A DNA stretch of 61,495 bases from Pseudomonadales bacterium (GTDB lineage Bacteria; Pseudomonadota; Gammaproteobacteria; Pseudomonadales; Pseudohongiellaceae), in the NCBI GenBank assembly GCA_022819645.1, contig JAJEGU010000015.1:1-61495 (forward strand), written 5' to 3'. Made by a program: the position numbers and the translations under genes. Under the pieces are notes generated by a model, which was not told where the DNA came from, ran no database searches, and saw only the letters and a program-made list of their open reading frames with translations. Within the stretch, counting starts at the first letter, position 1. Each line of letters starts with the position of its first letter. Below, one piece after another: positions 8,333 to 17,790 of this stretch.

Positions 8333-8605
8333 TTACGCCCACCAAGCCGAGAGGGAATTCTTATACAGTAAATAGGGGCTGTCCTCAACAGCGGCACGAT
8401 TCCACAGTTGTCGCATTTCGGGCGGCAGAGAACCCGCGGCCACAGCCTTCTGCACTGGACGGTCGGCATGCGCCAGTCGGAGCAAATTCGCAAAATGGAT
8501 GCGAACACGATATCTGGCGTCCAGACCATCTTCCTGTTCCTCAGCCAGACGCTGCGCCTCGTGGAAGATGTTTGAGTTGTCCCAGTAAATCAGAACTTTT
8601 TCCAT
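8333..8605 (-). pseudogene. Truncated NYN-domain gene interrupted by the stator-like operon
   Basis: The first 70 or so residues (MEKVLIYWDNSNIF, then AAGSLPPEMRQLWNR) align with the intact NYN protein at 1-489. From about base 8393 the sequence becomes unrelated (SPYLLYKNSLSAWWA) and stops at 8333. The later part of the domain with the TGDG motif is missing, so the product cannot form a full NYN fold. The break marks the edge of the low-GC insert. The truncated gene still supplies promoter and leader to the operon that follows. Confidence 0.8.
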
Positions 8606-8726
8606 GGCTGAACCAACTCCGCCGATATTGGCAGGGCGCATTCTATCATTAACAGGCTATTGAAAAACTCCGTTGCCCGGGAAAGCTCGCCCGATAACGA
8701 ACATCCCATCGGCGACACGTCTTTCC

Positions 8727-8865
8727 AGGCTCAAAGCGCGGCATCCTCGGCCTGAACATGGCCATCCGCCGCGTACGCAAGAATCGCCCGATCGGCAGTC
8801 AGTAATGGAATACCCAGGAAACGTGCCGTGGAAACGATCAGCCGGTCGGCGACGCCGCAGGACTG
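8727..8865 (-). pseudogene. PIN-domain toxin (VapC-like), C-terminal remnant
   Basis: A frame without a start reads ADRLIVSTARFLGIPLLTAD, then RAILAYAADGHVQAEDA and a stop. This is the conserved end of VapC/PIN toxins, with the acidic TAD motif. The front two thirds of the toxin are missing and the join falls inside the end of the antitoxin gene, so one deletion removed the antitoxin end and toxin front. Confidence 0.75.
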
Positions 8866-9068
8866 AAGGGATCCTCAAAGCTGAGTACGGAACCTCGCAA
8901 CGCGCCAACCAGGTTCTGGTCGCCATCCGGAGGCAAGGGTGAAAGCACGGCCACCGGCTGGCCGCGATTGGTAATTGTTACCGGTTCGCGGTCGGTTTTC
9001 ATCTGCTTGATCACCCGCAGGCACTTCGCCTTGAATTCTGTGGCAGCCATGGATTTCATAACATTCAT
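8838..9068 (-). CDS. Phd/YefM-type antitoxin, C-terminus altered by deletion
   Basis: The protein starts at ATG 9068 (or 9059) and has the Phd/YefM fold signature: AATEFKAKCLRVIKQM, then PVTITNRGQPVAVL. After SFEDPF the original tail is replaced by out-of-frame toxin sequence and a stop. Such antitoxins bind DNA through the N-terminus and neutralise a toxin through the C-terminus. Here the DNA-binding part could still be made, but the partner is only a fragment, so the pair is probably dead. Confidence 0.7.
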   Translation of the reverse strand: MNVMKSMAATEFKAKCLRVIKQMKTDREPVTITNRGQPVAVLSPLPPDGDQNLVGALRGSVLSFEDPFSPAASPTG

Positions 9069-9133
9069 ACTCAACAGGAATTTCTGTACATTTTCTTGTA
9101 CATTACAGAATTCCAATGCGCACCGCAAGCTTG

Positions 9134-9295
9134 GGAGCCTGCGCCACGGGAATTCGCGAAAGCGAAAATTCGCTATCGCCGCGCCCCCGGCTGATCGATT
9201 GAGGCGAATATTGGTGGATATGCAACGAAATCGAGCGGTCGGGGGCGCGGATGAGAGCGGATTTGCAGCCGTGAATTCCTACGGCGCAGGCTCCT
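9134..9295. repeat. 162-bp nested palindromic repeat (MITE-like), copy A
   Basis: The outer arms read GGAGCCTGCGCC... and ...GGCGCAGGCTCC, enclosing AATTCGCG/CGAATTCC-type arms, with an inner pair around GAxCGxTCGATT / AATCGAxCGGTC. The same element occurs inverted at 41485-41646 with clear end-to-end similarity. It ends 34 bp before the pyrH start. No coding frame is present. It may fold into a long hairpin in RNA and act as a terminator or stabiliser; that is inference. Confidence 0.85.
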
Positions 9296-9329
9296 AGGGG
9301 CGACGGGTCCGGACCGGGAGGACGATTCC

Positions 9330-10079
9330 ATGCTCGCACGCAAGGCTGAATCCGGCGCCGGCGCAAGACACCGGCGCATCCTGCTGAAACTGAGCGGCGA
9401 ATCCCTCAGCGGCGGGACGGGATTCGGCATTGACCCGGAAGTGCTCGGCGCCATGGCCGCCGAAGTGGGCGAAATCATCGGGCTTGGTGTCCAGACCGGC
9501 ATCGTGATCGGCGGCGGCAACCTGTTTCGCGGCATCAGCGGCGGCGCCAGCGGTGTGGACCGCATCACCGGCGATCAGATGGGCATGCTCGCCACCATCA
9601 TGAATTCACTCGCCCTGCGCGACGCCCTGGAAAGCGCGGGCACCCCCGCGCGGATTCTCTCCGCCAGGGCCATACCCGGCGTGGTGGAGCCGTTCGAGCG
9701 CCTCAACGCCATCGCCCTGCTCGAAGAGGGCAGGGCGGTGATCTTCTCCGGCGGCACCGGCAATCCCCTGTTCACCACCGATTCCGCCGCCTGTCTGCGG
9801 GGCATCGAAATCGGCGCCGAAATCATTTTCAAGGCCACCCGGGTCGATGGCGTCTATTCCGCGGACCCGGAACGCGACCCCGCTGCGGTCAAATTCGACG
9901 CATTGGGTTATGATGCGGTCATTCGGGACCAGTTGGGCGTCATGGACTTGACCGCGATCTGTCTCGCCAGGGATCACGGTATGCCGATCCGGGTATTCGA
10001 CATGACCCGCCCCGGCGCCCTGCGCGACAACATCGCCGGCAAACCCAACGGGACTCTCATCGACGGAGAGGGAAGATGA
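9330..10079 (+). CDS. pyrH: UMP kinase
   Basis: The enzyme phosphorylates UMP to UDP in pyrimidine synthesis. The 249 residues match the bacterial amino-acid-kinase type, with [10 protein letters not shown] at 17-26, the glycine-rich IVIGGGN at 58-64 and [16 protein letters not shown] near 77-92. About twelve extra residues precede the usual start; an alternative in-frame start is not obvious. A GGGAGGA ribosome site lies upstream. The gene opens the housekeeping block and overlaps frr by four bases. rpsB and tsf, its usual upstream neighbours, are absent. Confidence 0.97.
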   Translation: MLARKAESGAGARHRRILLKLSGESLSGGTGFGIDPEVLGAMAAEVGEIIGLGVQTGIVIGGGNLFRGISGGASGVDRITGDQMGMLATIMNSLALRDALESAGTPARILSARAIPGVVEPFERLNAIALLEEGRAVIFSGGTGNPLFTTDSAACLRGIEIGAEIIFKATRVDGVYSADPERDPAAVKFDALGYDAVIRDQLGVMDLTAICLARDHGMPIRVFDMTRPGALRDNIAGKPNGTLIDGEGR

Positions 10080-10636
10080 TCGAGGAAATCCTGCAGGACG
10101 CCGACGAGCGCATGGCCAAGAGCGTCGTCGCGCTGGAAAACGCATTCAAGCGGATTCGCACCGGTCGGGCGCATCCGGCGATTCTCGACGCCGTCATGGT
10201 TTCCTACTACGGAACCGATACCCCGCTCAACCAGTTGGCTTCCATCCATGTGGAAGAGGGCCGCTCCCTGCTGATCTCGCCTTGGGAGAAGTCGATCATC
10301 GGCGATATCGAAAAGGCGATCCACAAGTCCGATCTCGGCCTCAATCCTTCCAACAATGGCGACGCCATTCGCGTGCCCATGCCGCCGCTCACCGAGGAAA
10401 CCCGCCGGGAGTGCGGCAAGCAGGCCAGGGGCGAGGCGGAATCCGCCCGGGTGGCGATCCGCAATATCCGCCGGGACGCCAATTCGGATTTCAAGGAACT
10501 CGCCAGGGAAAAGGAAATCAGCGAAGACGAGGCCCGGCGCGCCGAGGACCGCATGCAGAAGCTCACCGACAAGTACATCGATATCGTCGAAGCGGCATAC
10601 AAGGCCAAAGAAGCCGACCTGTTGTCCATGAACTGA
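10076..10636 (+). CDS. frr: Ribosome recycling factor
   Basis: This 186-residue protein splits post-termination ribosomes together with EF-G. It has the usual length and conserved stretches: [11 protein letters not shown] near the N-terminus, then [19 protein letters not shown] and LTEETRRE in the middle, and a helical end. The ATG lies within the pyrH stop (ATGA), so translation is coupled. Confidence 0.98.
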   Translation: MIEEILQDADERMAKSVVALENAFKRIRTGRAHPAILDAVMVSYYGTDTPLNQLASIHVEEGRSLLISPWEKSIIGDIEKAIHKSDLGLNPSNNGDAIRVPMPPLTEETRRECGKQARGEAESARVAIRNIRRDANSDFKELAREKEISEDEARRAEDRMQKLTDKYIDIVEAAYKAKEADLLSMN

Positions 10637-10659
10637 CAGCGCTTCTCCGGCAGTTCGCC

Positions 10660-11385
10660 ATGACAACCGGCCAAACCAGATACCTGCCCGAGCATATCGC
10701 CATCATCATGGACGGCAATAACCGCTGGGCCCGGGGCAGGGGCCTGCCGGTGAAAGCCGGCCACCGGCACGGCGCCGAGGCGGCCCGGGGAATCGCCTTT
10801 TCCTGCGTGCGCCGCAAGATTCCCTGCCTTACCCTGTTCGCCTTCAGCAGCGAAAACTGGATGCGTCCCGCCCATGAGGTCCAGGGCCTGATGGCGTTGT
10901 TCCTTTCGGTGTTGCAACGCGAGGAAGTCAGCCAGTTGCACAAGGCCAATGCGCGGCTCAGCTTTATCGGCAACCGCGAGTCCTTTTCGGCGCGAATCCA
11001 GGACAGCATGGCCGAGGTGGAGGAATTGACCCGGAACAACAGCGGCACCCGGGTTACCGTGGCGGCGGATTACGGCGGCCGCTGGGATATCGCCAACGCC
11101 ATGCGCCTGATCGCCGAGCAGGTCAGGGACAGCGGCCTCGACGCCGAAGCCATCGACATCGACCTGGTCCATTCCCACACCCAGTTGAGCGAATTGCCCG
11201 AGCCCGACCTCTGCATCCGCACCGGCGGCGAGCGGCGGATCAGCAATTTCCTGTTGTGGCAGTTCGCCTACACCGAGTTCTATTTCACCGAATGTCTGTG
11301 GCCCGATTTCAGCGAGAAGGAATTGCAGCGGGCGATCGACGATTTCGCCAGCCGCCAGCGGCGATTCGGCGGGCACGAAGCATGA
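10660..11385 (+). CDS. uppS: Undecaprenyl diphosphate synthase (cis-prenyltransferase)
   Basis: The enzyme condenses IPP onto FPP to make the C55 lipid carrier for peptidoglycan and O-antigen. The 241-residue frame starts at ATG 10660 because the family core HIAIIMDGNNRWA begins at residue 12, with catalytic Asp18. The C-terminal substrate-binding stretch LCIRTGGERRISNFLLWQ is intact. The open frame extends further upstream but only as a shadow of frr. The gap to frr is 23 bp, consistent with one operon. Confidence 0.96.
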   Translation: MTTGQTRYLPEHIAIIMDGNNRWARGRGLPVKAGHRHGAEAARGIAFSCVRRKIPCLTLFAFSSENWMRPAHEVQGLMALFLSVLQREEVSQLHKANARLSFIGNRESFSARIQDSMAEVEELTRNNSGTRVTVAADYGGRWDIANAMRLIAEQVRDSGLDAEAIDIDLVHSHTQLSELPEPDLCIRTGGERRISNFLLWQFAYTEFYFTECLWPDFSEKELQRAIDDFASRQRRFGGHEA

Positions 11386-11428
11386 CGGGAACACCCGCCT
11401 TCCAGCCCCCGGCCATGGTTTTGCCCCC

Positions 11429-12283
11429 ATGCTGAAACTGCGCATCATTACCGCAGTGGCGCTGATAATCGGGGTTGGCCTGCTCACCATGCTGACGCCG
11501 CCGATTCCCTTCTCCCTGGCGCTGGGGGCGGTGATTCTCTGGGGTGGCTGGGAATGGAGCCGGCTGGTGGGTCTGGCTTCCCGCCGCGCCCGGCTTGGCT
11601 ATGTCGGACTGCTGCTTGCCGCGGGGGGGCTGCTGTTCGCCGGGTTGGGAGCGCGCTCCGCCGCGGCCATTCTGAACCCGCCCGAAACCATGGGTGCGCT
11701 GGGCCTGGGAATGGCTTTCTGGCTGCTCATCCTGCTGGCGCTGCCAGGTTACCCCGGCAACCGCGCCCGCTGGGACAGCGCTTCCCGCATCGGCGCCATG
11801 GGGGTGCTGGCCCTGTTGCCGAGCCTGGCGGGCATGGTCTGGCTCAAGCTGCTGCTTCCGGAAGGCTATCTGGTGCTGGCCCTGATCGTGCTCGTGGCCG
11901 CGGTGGACATCGGCGCCTATTTCACCGGCCGCAGCCTCGGCAAGCGGCAACTGGCGCCGGCGATCAGCCCCAACAAGACCTGGGAAGGCGTCTGGGGCGG
12001 CTTTGCGCTTTGCCTGCTGGCGGCGACCGCCATGGGCTGGGTGCTGCATCACTGGCTACGGCCACTGGAAACCGGCGAGATCCTCCTGCTTGCCTTGCTT
12101 GCGCCACTGGTGGCGGCGCTTTGCGTCATCGGCGACTTGCTGGAAAGCATGCTCAAGCGCAACCGCGACGCCAAGGACAGCGGCAGCCTGCTGCCGGGCC
12201 ACGGCGGACTGCTGGACCGCATCGACGGCTTGCTCGCCGCCACCCCGGCCTTTGCCCTGGGCATGACATGGCTGTTCCGGTGA
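11429..12283 (+). CDS. cdsA: Phosphatidate cytidylyltransferase (CDP-diglyceride synthase)
   Basis: The enzyme makes CDP-diacylglycerol from CTP and phosphatidic acid, the branch point of phospholipid synthesis, in the inner membrane. The 284-residue protein has about eight hydrophobic segments and the family signature near the C-terminus (SMLKRN...KDSG, then GHGGLLDRID). It lies between uppS and dxr as in many gammaproteobacteria. The 3' end overlaps the likely dxr start by 16 bp. Confidence 0.97.
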   Translation: MLKLRIITAVALIIGVGLLTMLTPPIPFSLALGAVILWGGWEWSRLVGLASRRARLGYVGLLLAAGGLLFAGLGARSAAAILNPPETMGALGLGMAFWLLILLALPGYPGNRARWDSASRIGAMGVLALLPSLAGMVWLKLLLPEGYLVLALIVLVAAVDIGAYFTGRSLGKRQLAPAISPNKTWEGVWGGFALCLLAATAMGWVLHHWLRPLETGEILLLALLAPLVAALCVIGDLLESMLKRNRDAKDSGSLLPGHGGLLDRIDGLLAATPAFALGMTWLFR

Positions 12284-13500
12284 AATTCCAGTCAGAATAC
12301 GCCAGCGTCGCGCAACCAAGCCGGGCGGTGGCCATTCTCGGCTCCACCGGCTCCATCGGTCGCAATACCCTGGCGGTGCTGCGCAAGCATCCGCAGTTGC
12401 GCGCCGTGGCCCTCAGCGCCGCGAGCAATGCCGAATTGCTGGCCGAGCAATGCCGGGAATTCCAGCCGCGCTATGCAGTCATGGCGCACCCGGAACATTT
12501 CGGGGAGTTGCGCCGGCGGCTGAAATCCGCGGGAGCGCCCACCGAAGCCCTGGCGGGGCCTGAAGCGCTGCTGCGCATCGCCAGCCTGCCGGAAGCCGAC
12601 ACCGTGATGGCGGCCATTGTCGGCGCCGCCGGGCTGGAATCTACCCTGGCCGCCATCGACGCGGGCAAGAAAGTACTCCTGGCCAACAAGGAATCCCTGG
12701 TCATGGCCGGCGACCTGTGCCTGGGCACGGCACGGGATTCCGGTGCCCTGCTGATTCCCGTGGACAGCGAGCACAATGCCATTTTCCAGTGCCTGCCCTG
12801 GTCCGGCGCGGCGCTGGACCCGGCCCAGACCCGCCACGTGGAAAAACTTGTGCTTACCTGCTCCGGCGGCCCTTTCCTGCATACGCCGGCGGCGGAGTTC
12901 GCCGCCATCACTCCGGCCCGGGCCTGCCGCCATCCGAAATGGAACATGGGCGCCAAGATTTCGGTGGATTCCGCGACGCTGATGAACAAGGGCCTGGAAG
13001 TGATCGAGGCCTGTTTCCTGTTCGGCATGGGGCCAGAAAGGGTGGAAGTGCTGATTCATCCCCAGTCCATCGTCCATTCCCTGGTGCATTATGAAGATGG
13101 CTCGGTACTCGCCCAGCTTGGCGCCCCGGACATGCGGATACCCATCGCCGGCGCCCTTGCCTGGCCGGAACGCATGGCCTCGGGCGCCGATACCCTGAAT
13201 CTGGCGGCGGAAGAGCCCCTGGAGTTCCTGCCGCCGGACTGCGAACGCTTTCCCTGCCTCGGCCTGGGCAGGGAAGCCGCCCGCCAGCGGGGCTCGGCGC
13301 CGGCGGTGGTGAACGCCGCCAACGAAGTTGCAGTCGCCGCCTTCCTCGCGGAGAATCTGCCCTTTGCCCATATCGCCAAACTCATCGAGGCGGTTTCGGC
13401 TAAAATCCCTTGTGGGGAGGCCGACTCTCTGGATATCATCCTGGAAATCGACGGCTTGGCCAGAACCTACGCCAAAGAATTGATTTGCAAGGGTTTTTAG
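12268..13500 (+). CDS. dxr: 1-deoxy-D-xylulose 5-phosphate reductoisomerase
   Basis: The enzyme converts DXP to MEP, the first committed step of non-mevalonate isoprenoid synthesis; ispD and ispF of the same pathway lie at 34879-36104. The NADPH loop AILGSTGSIG lies about 24 residues in, followed by LLANKESLVMAG and the metal-binding PVDSEHNAIFQ. The chosen ATG at 12268 gives 410 residues and a 15-residue N-terminal extension before the fold; a later start is possible. Confidence 0.95.
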   Translation: MAVPVKFQSEYASVAQPSRAVAILGSTGSIGRNTLAVLRKHPQLRAVALSAASNAELLAEQCREFQPRYAVMAHPEHFGELRRRLKSAGAPTEALAGPEALLRIASLPEADTVMAAIVGAAGLESTLAAIDAGKKVLLANKESLVMAGDLCLGTARDSGALLIPVDSEHNAIFQCLPWSGAALDPAQTRHVEKLVLTCSGGPFLHTPAAEFAAITPARACRHPKWNMGAKISVDSATLMNKGLEVIEACFLFGMGPERVEVLIHPQSIVHSLVHYEDGSVLAQLGAPDMRIPIAGALAWPERMASGADTLNLAAEEPLEFLPPDCERFPCLGLGREAARQRGSAPAVVNAANEVAVAAFLAENLPFAHIAKLIEAVSAKIPCGEADSLDIILEIDGLARTYAKELICKGF

Positions 13501-13567
13501 TCTTAGAAACTGAGAGTTGTCCGTTTTGGCGCCGACGGAAAGCGACCGGAGCCCGTATACGAGTAAC

Positions 13568-14956
13568 ATGATTGATTTTCTGATAGCGGTACTGGCCTTG
13601 CTGGTCACTCTGGGCATCCTGGTGACTTTCCACGAATATGGCCATTTCTGGGTGGCGCGACGCTGCGGCGTGAAAGTGCTGCGCTTTTCCGTGGGATTCG
13701 GCAATCCCCTCAAGCGCTGGCTGGGCAGGGACGGCACCGAATACGTCATCGCCCCGATTCCCCTGGGCGGCTACGTGAAGATGCTGGGCATGGAGGATAC
13801 CTCCCTGGTGGACCCGGATTCGGTGCCGGAAGAGCAGCGCAACACATCCTTCGCCTGCAAGCCCCTGTGGCAGCGTTCGGCCATTGTCGCCGCCGGCCCC
13901 GGGGCGAACCTGCTGCTCGCCTTTGTGATTTTCTGGCTGGTCAATGTCAGTTTCGGCACCACCGGCGTGGCGCCCGTGGTGCAGGATGTGCGCGGGGACT
14001 CCCCGGCGCAGTTCGCCGGGCTGACCGCCGGCGACCGCATCCTGGCCGTGGACGGTCGCGAAACCGCCACCTGGCAGGAAGTCAACATGCAGTTGCTGGG
14101 CCGCATCGGGGAAACCGGCGCCCTGAACCTGCGGGTGGCGCCGGCCTCCGGCGCCGCCGAAAAGGACGTGAACATCCCCATCGAATCCTGGCTTGGCGAC
14201 AGCGCCGAGCCGCGGCCTATCGCCGACCTGGGTATCCTGGAATGGTTGATTCCGCCGCGAATCGGCCTGGTGGAAACCGGCGCCCCGGCCGATGCGGGCG
14301 GGCTGCGGGAAGGCGACCTGGTGCTGGCGGTCGATAGCGAGCCGGTGGGGGACTGGTCCGAATGGGTGGACAGGATTCGGGCAAGCCCGGAACTTGACCT
14401 GCGCGTCGTGGTCGAAAGAGCAGGCGCAAACGTTGAACTGCTGCTGCGACCCGAATCCATCGTGGGTGAGGATGGCGTGGCATACGGCAGAATCGGCGCC
14501 GGAGTCGCCTCGGTGCGGCCGCTGGACCTGCTGCCCGCCGAATCGCTGCTGGAATTTCGTTATGGTCCGCTGGAAGCCGTGGCGCCCGCGCTGCGGGAAA
14601 CCTGGGAGATGTCGCTATTCGTATTGGACTCAATCCAGAAGATGATCGTGGGGCTGATTTCCGTCGAGCATATCAGCGGCCCCATCACCATCGCCCAGGT
14701 TGCCGGGGAAACCGCCACCATCGGCCTCGACACCTATCTGGGATTCCTGGCCCTGCTCAGCATTTCCATTGCGATACTCAACCTGTTGCCTATCCCCATG
14801 CTCGACGGCGGCCACCTGTTTTTCTTCCTGGTGGAAGCGGTCATCCGGCGGCCCCTGCCGGAAGCGGTGCAGGCCTGGAGCCTGCGCCTCGGCATGGCCA
14901 TGGTGCTCGGCATCATGGTGCTGGCGTTCTACAATGACTTCAACAGATTGCTGTGA
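13568..14956 (+). CDS. rseP: Site-2 zinc metalloprotease RseP
   Basis: RseP cleaves anti-sigma factors such as RseA inside the inner membrane during the sigma-E envelope stress response. The 462-residue protein has the HEYGH zinc motif in its first membrane segment, two PDZ regions in the middle and the third metal ligand in NLLPIPMLDGGHL near the C-terminus. ATG 13568 is chosen because it places the first helix at the N-terminus; the open frame extends 51 bp upstream without a better start. It is followed by bamA, its usual neighbour. Confidence 0.97.
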   Translation: MIDFLIAVLALLVTLGILVTFHEYGHFWVARRCGVKVLRFSVGFGNPLKRWLGRDGTEYVIAPIPLGGYVKMLGMEDTSLVDPDSVPEEQRNTSFACKPLWQRSAIVAAGPGANLLLAFVIFWLVNVSFGTTGVAPVVQDVRGDSPAQFAGLTAGDRILAVDGRETATWQEVNMQLLGRIGETGALNLRVAPASGAAEKDVNIPIESWLGDSAEPRPIADLGILEWLIPPRIGLVETGAPADAGGLREGDLVLAVDSEPVGDWSEWVDRIRASPELDLRVVVERAGANVELLLRPESIVGEDGVAYGRIGAGVASVRPLDLLPAESLLEFRYGPLEAVAPALRETWEMSLFVLDSIQKMIVGLISVEHISGPITIAQVAGETATIGLDTYLGFLALLSISIAILNLLPIPMLDGGHLFFFLVEAVIRRPLPEAVQAWSLRLGMAMVLGIMVLAFYNDFNRLL

Positions 14957-14990
14957 ATTGTCCGCAAAACGACCTGAACCTGCGTGAATC

Positions 14991-17687
14991 ATGAACAAAG
15001 TCCTGTTTCCGTTTTTCCAGGCCGCAACCCTGCTACTTCTTGCCGCATGGTTCGCCCGCCCCGCAATCGCCCAGAACTTCATCATCGCCGACATCATCGT
15101 CGACGGCTACCAGCGCATCACTCCCGGCATCATCTACAACCTGCTGCCCGTGGGCATCGGCGACGAAGTCAGTTCGCAAACCCCGGCCCTGATCATTCGT
15201 GAACTCGCGGCTTCCGAGTACTTTGACGCCGTCGAAGTTTCCCGGGAAGGCAATATCCTGGTCATCACCGTGCAGGAGCGCCCCTCGGTGGCGGAGATCA
15301 ATATCGAAGGCAACAGCGTGCTCGAAACCGAGGACATCATCGAAAACATGGCCACGGCGGAAATCGCCGAAGGCGAGATCTTCACCCGGGCCGCCCTGGA
15401 AGCCATCCGCCAGGGAATCCAGGAAGTGTACTCGTCCCGGGGGCGCTATGGCGCGGCGGTGGAGATCGAAGTCGAAGAGTTGCCCCGCAACCGGGTGTCC
15501 ATCAGCCTCGACATCAACGAGGGCGAAGAATCCAGAATCCGCCAGATCAATGTGGTGGGCAACAATTCCTTCGACGATGAAACCCTGCTCGACCTGTTCG
15601 AACTCGGCCCGAAACCCTGGTACCTGTTCCTCAGCCGCAGGGACCGCTACTCCCGGGAGCAGTTTTCCGGCGACCTGGAAAGGCTCGAATCCTTCTATCT
15701 CGACAATGGCTATGTGGAGTTCAATATCGAATCGACGCCGATCTCGATTACCCCGGATCGGCGCGAGGTCTACATCACCGTCAATGTGCTCGAAGGCAAC
15801 CAGTTCGTCATCAATGAAGTCGATCTCGCCGGCGATCTCGTGGACGCCGAGGCGATTCTGCGCGCCGCGATTTTCGTGCGCCCGGGGCAGATCTACTCCC
15901 AGGCGCTGGTAACCGGCACCGAGGAAATCATGGTGCAGTTCCTCGGCAATCTCGGCTATGCCTTCGCCGAGGCCACCGGAGTGCCCAATGTCAACGAGGA
16001 CGGCTCGGTGGACGTGACCTTCGTCATCGATCCCGGCAACCGCACCTATGTGAACCGCATCAACTTCAATGGCAATACCTCCACCGCGGATGACGTGCTG
16101 CGGCGGGAAATGCGCCAGCTCGAAGCCGCGCCGGCTTCCAGCATGCAGATCGAACAGTCCAAGGTGCGGCTGGAGCGGCTCGGCTATTTTGAAACCGTGG
16201 AAGTCGAAACCGAGGAAGTGCCCGGCACCACCGACCAGGTGGACGTCAATTTCGACGTGGTGGAGCAGAATTTCGGCGCCATCAGCTTTCAGGTGGGCAC
16301 CGGCGGCAGCGGCGATTTCTTCATCAGCTCCAATCTCCAGGCCCAGAACTTTCTCGGCACCGGTCGCACCGTGGCGGTGGGGGTCAACCGCAGCCGCTTC
16401 ATCAAGTCGCTCAATTTCCAGTATGTGGACCCGTATTTCACCCCGGACGGGGTAAGCCGGGGCATGAGCCTCTACGTGCAGGAAATCGACTCACCCTTCA
16501 ACGTGGCGAACTTCAATACCTCATCCTATGGCGCATCCCTGAGTTTCAGCTATCCCCTGAGCGAAATCTCCGCCCTCGGTTTCGATCTGGGCTACACCCA
16601 TACCGAACTCAGCTCCGGACTCGGTTCGGTGCAGGAAATCGTCGCCTCGCCCACACTCTACCCGAATATCGACAAGTACCTGATTTCCCCCGCCAATCCC
16701 GACCCGGCGGCGGGCCCGGTAATGGATGCCGTGCTAGGCGATGTCAACCTGCTCAGCATGGCCCAGCTTCGCGCCAACCCGGACCCGGGCTTTGTGGACC
16801 TCTACGGCGACAAATTCGACAATTTCAGCCTCAGCGGCAACTGGTTCCGCAACACCCTCAACCGCGGCCAGCTCGCCAACGACGGCTCCCTGCACAATCT
16901 GGGCCTGGAAGTCACCCTGCCGGGCAGCGACCTGCAGTTCGCGCGTTTTTCCTATTCCAACCAGATGTACTGGCCCCTGAACCAGGACCGCACCTGGGTG
17001 GTGGGCCTGCGCACCAATCTCGGCTATGGCATCGGCTATGGCGACACCGAACAGATGCCATTCTTCAACCACTATTTCGCCGGCGGCATCAATGCCGCGG
17101 GGGTGGTGCGCGGTTTTGAGGAAAACAGCCTCGGCCCCCGCAGTACCGCCGGCGCGCGCTATCTGACCCAGAGCCGGGTCTCCCTGCTCAAGGACGAGGC
17201 CGGCAATGTCCTGCTCAATGAAGACGGCTCCGCCCAGGGTTTCGACACCGATTTCGCCTATCAGGCCGAGCCTCTGCTCGACGCCATGGGCAATCCCGTG
17301 CTCGACGGCATGGGCAATCCCGTGCCGGCGCTGGCGGTGGAGAATTTCTTCCTGCATGAGGATTACGACAGCTTTGGTGGTAACATACTCACCACGGCGA
17401 CACTGGAACTGCTGTTCCCGGTGCCATTTGTCGATGAAGTGTCGAACCAGTTGCGGACTTCATTGTTCATCGACGTGGGCAATGTGTTTTCTTCCCATTG
17501 CACCGAAAGGCAACGGGCTCTGCAGAACTGTGCGGATTTCGACCTGAAGGAGTTTCGCTATGCGGCGGGTCTCGCGGTTACGTATCTGTCGCCTTTTGGC
17601 CCGCTGACTTTCTATCTGGCCCAGCCATTCGGAAAGGAAGGGGATGACACCAAGAGTTTTGACTTTACCGTAGGTACCGGATTTTAA
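14991..17687 (+). CDS. bamA: Outer-membrane assembly factor BamA
   Basis: BamA inserts beta-barrel proteins into the outer membrane. The 898-residue protein has a signal peptide (ending near AIAQ), five POTRA repeats to about residue 425, then a 16-strand barrel. The L6 motif VVRGFEENSLGPR is present. The protein is about 90 residues longer than the E. coli one. Extra sequence sits in a mid-barrel loop and after the L6 motif, where the short repeat GNPVLDGMGNPV occurs. It ends in F as expected for a Bam substrate. Confidence 0.97.
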   Translation: MNKVLFPFFQAATLLLLAAWFARPAIAQNFIIADIIVDGYQRITPGIIYNLLPVGIGDEVSSQTPALIIRELAASEYFDAVEVSREGNILVITVQERPSVAEINIEGNSVLETEDIIENMATAEIAEGEIFTRAALEAIRQGIQEVYSSRGRYGAAVEIEVEELPRNRVSISLDINEGEESRIRQINVVGNNSFDDETLLDLFELGPKPWYLFLSRRDRYSREQFSGDLERLESFYLDNGYVEFNIESTPISITPDRREVYITVNVLEGNQFVINEVDLAGDLVDAEAILRAAIFVRPGQIYSQALVTGTEEIMVQFLGNLGYAFAEATGVPNVNEDGSVDVTFVIDPGNRTYVNRINFNGNTSTADDVLRREMRQLEAAPASSMQIEQSKVRLERLGYFETVEVETEEVPGTTDQVDVNFDVVEQNFGAISFQVGTGGSGDFFISSNLQAQNFLGTGRTVAVGVNRSRFIKSLNFQYVDPYFTPDGVSRGMSLYVQEIDSPFNVANFNTSSYGASLSFSYPLSEISALGFDLGYTHTELSSGLGSVQEIVASPTLYPNIDKYLISPANPDPAAGPVMDAVLGDVNLLSMAQLRANPDPGFVDLYGDKFDNFSLSGNWFRNTLNRGQLANDGSLHNLGLEVTLPGSDLQFARFSYSNQMYWPLNQDRTWVVGLRTNLGYGIGYGDTEQMPFFNHYFAGGINAAGVVRGFEENSLGPRSTAGARYLTQSRVSLLKDEAGNVLLNEDGSAQGFDTDFAYQAEPLLDAMGNPVLDGMGNPVPALAVENFFLHEDYDSFGGNILTTATLELLFPVPFVDEVSNQLRTSLFIDVGNVFSSHCTERQRALQNCADFDLKEFRYAAGLAVTYLSPFGPLTFYLAQPFGKEGDDTKSFDFTVGTGF

Positions 17688-17790
17688 TGTTGGTCGCCAG
17701 ATTCTGAAGTCAGGTTATGAATTCTGGCATCGGGAACCGGATTCTGACGGAAAGCGCCGGTCTTGGCGGAACTGTAATCGGAGAGAAGCC

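Noticed and set aside
11309..12052. Long minus-strand frames opposite cdsA, dxr, pyrG and dnaE
   Set aside because: High GC gives long open frames opposite real genes; products are low complexity and match nothing.
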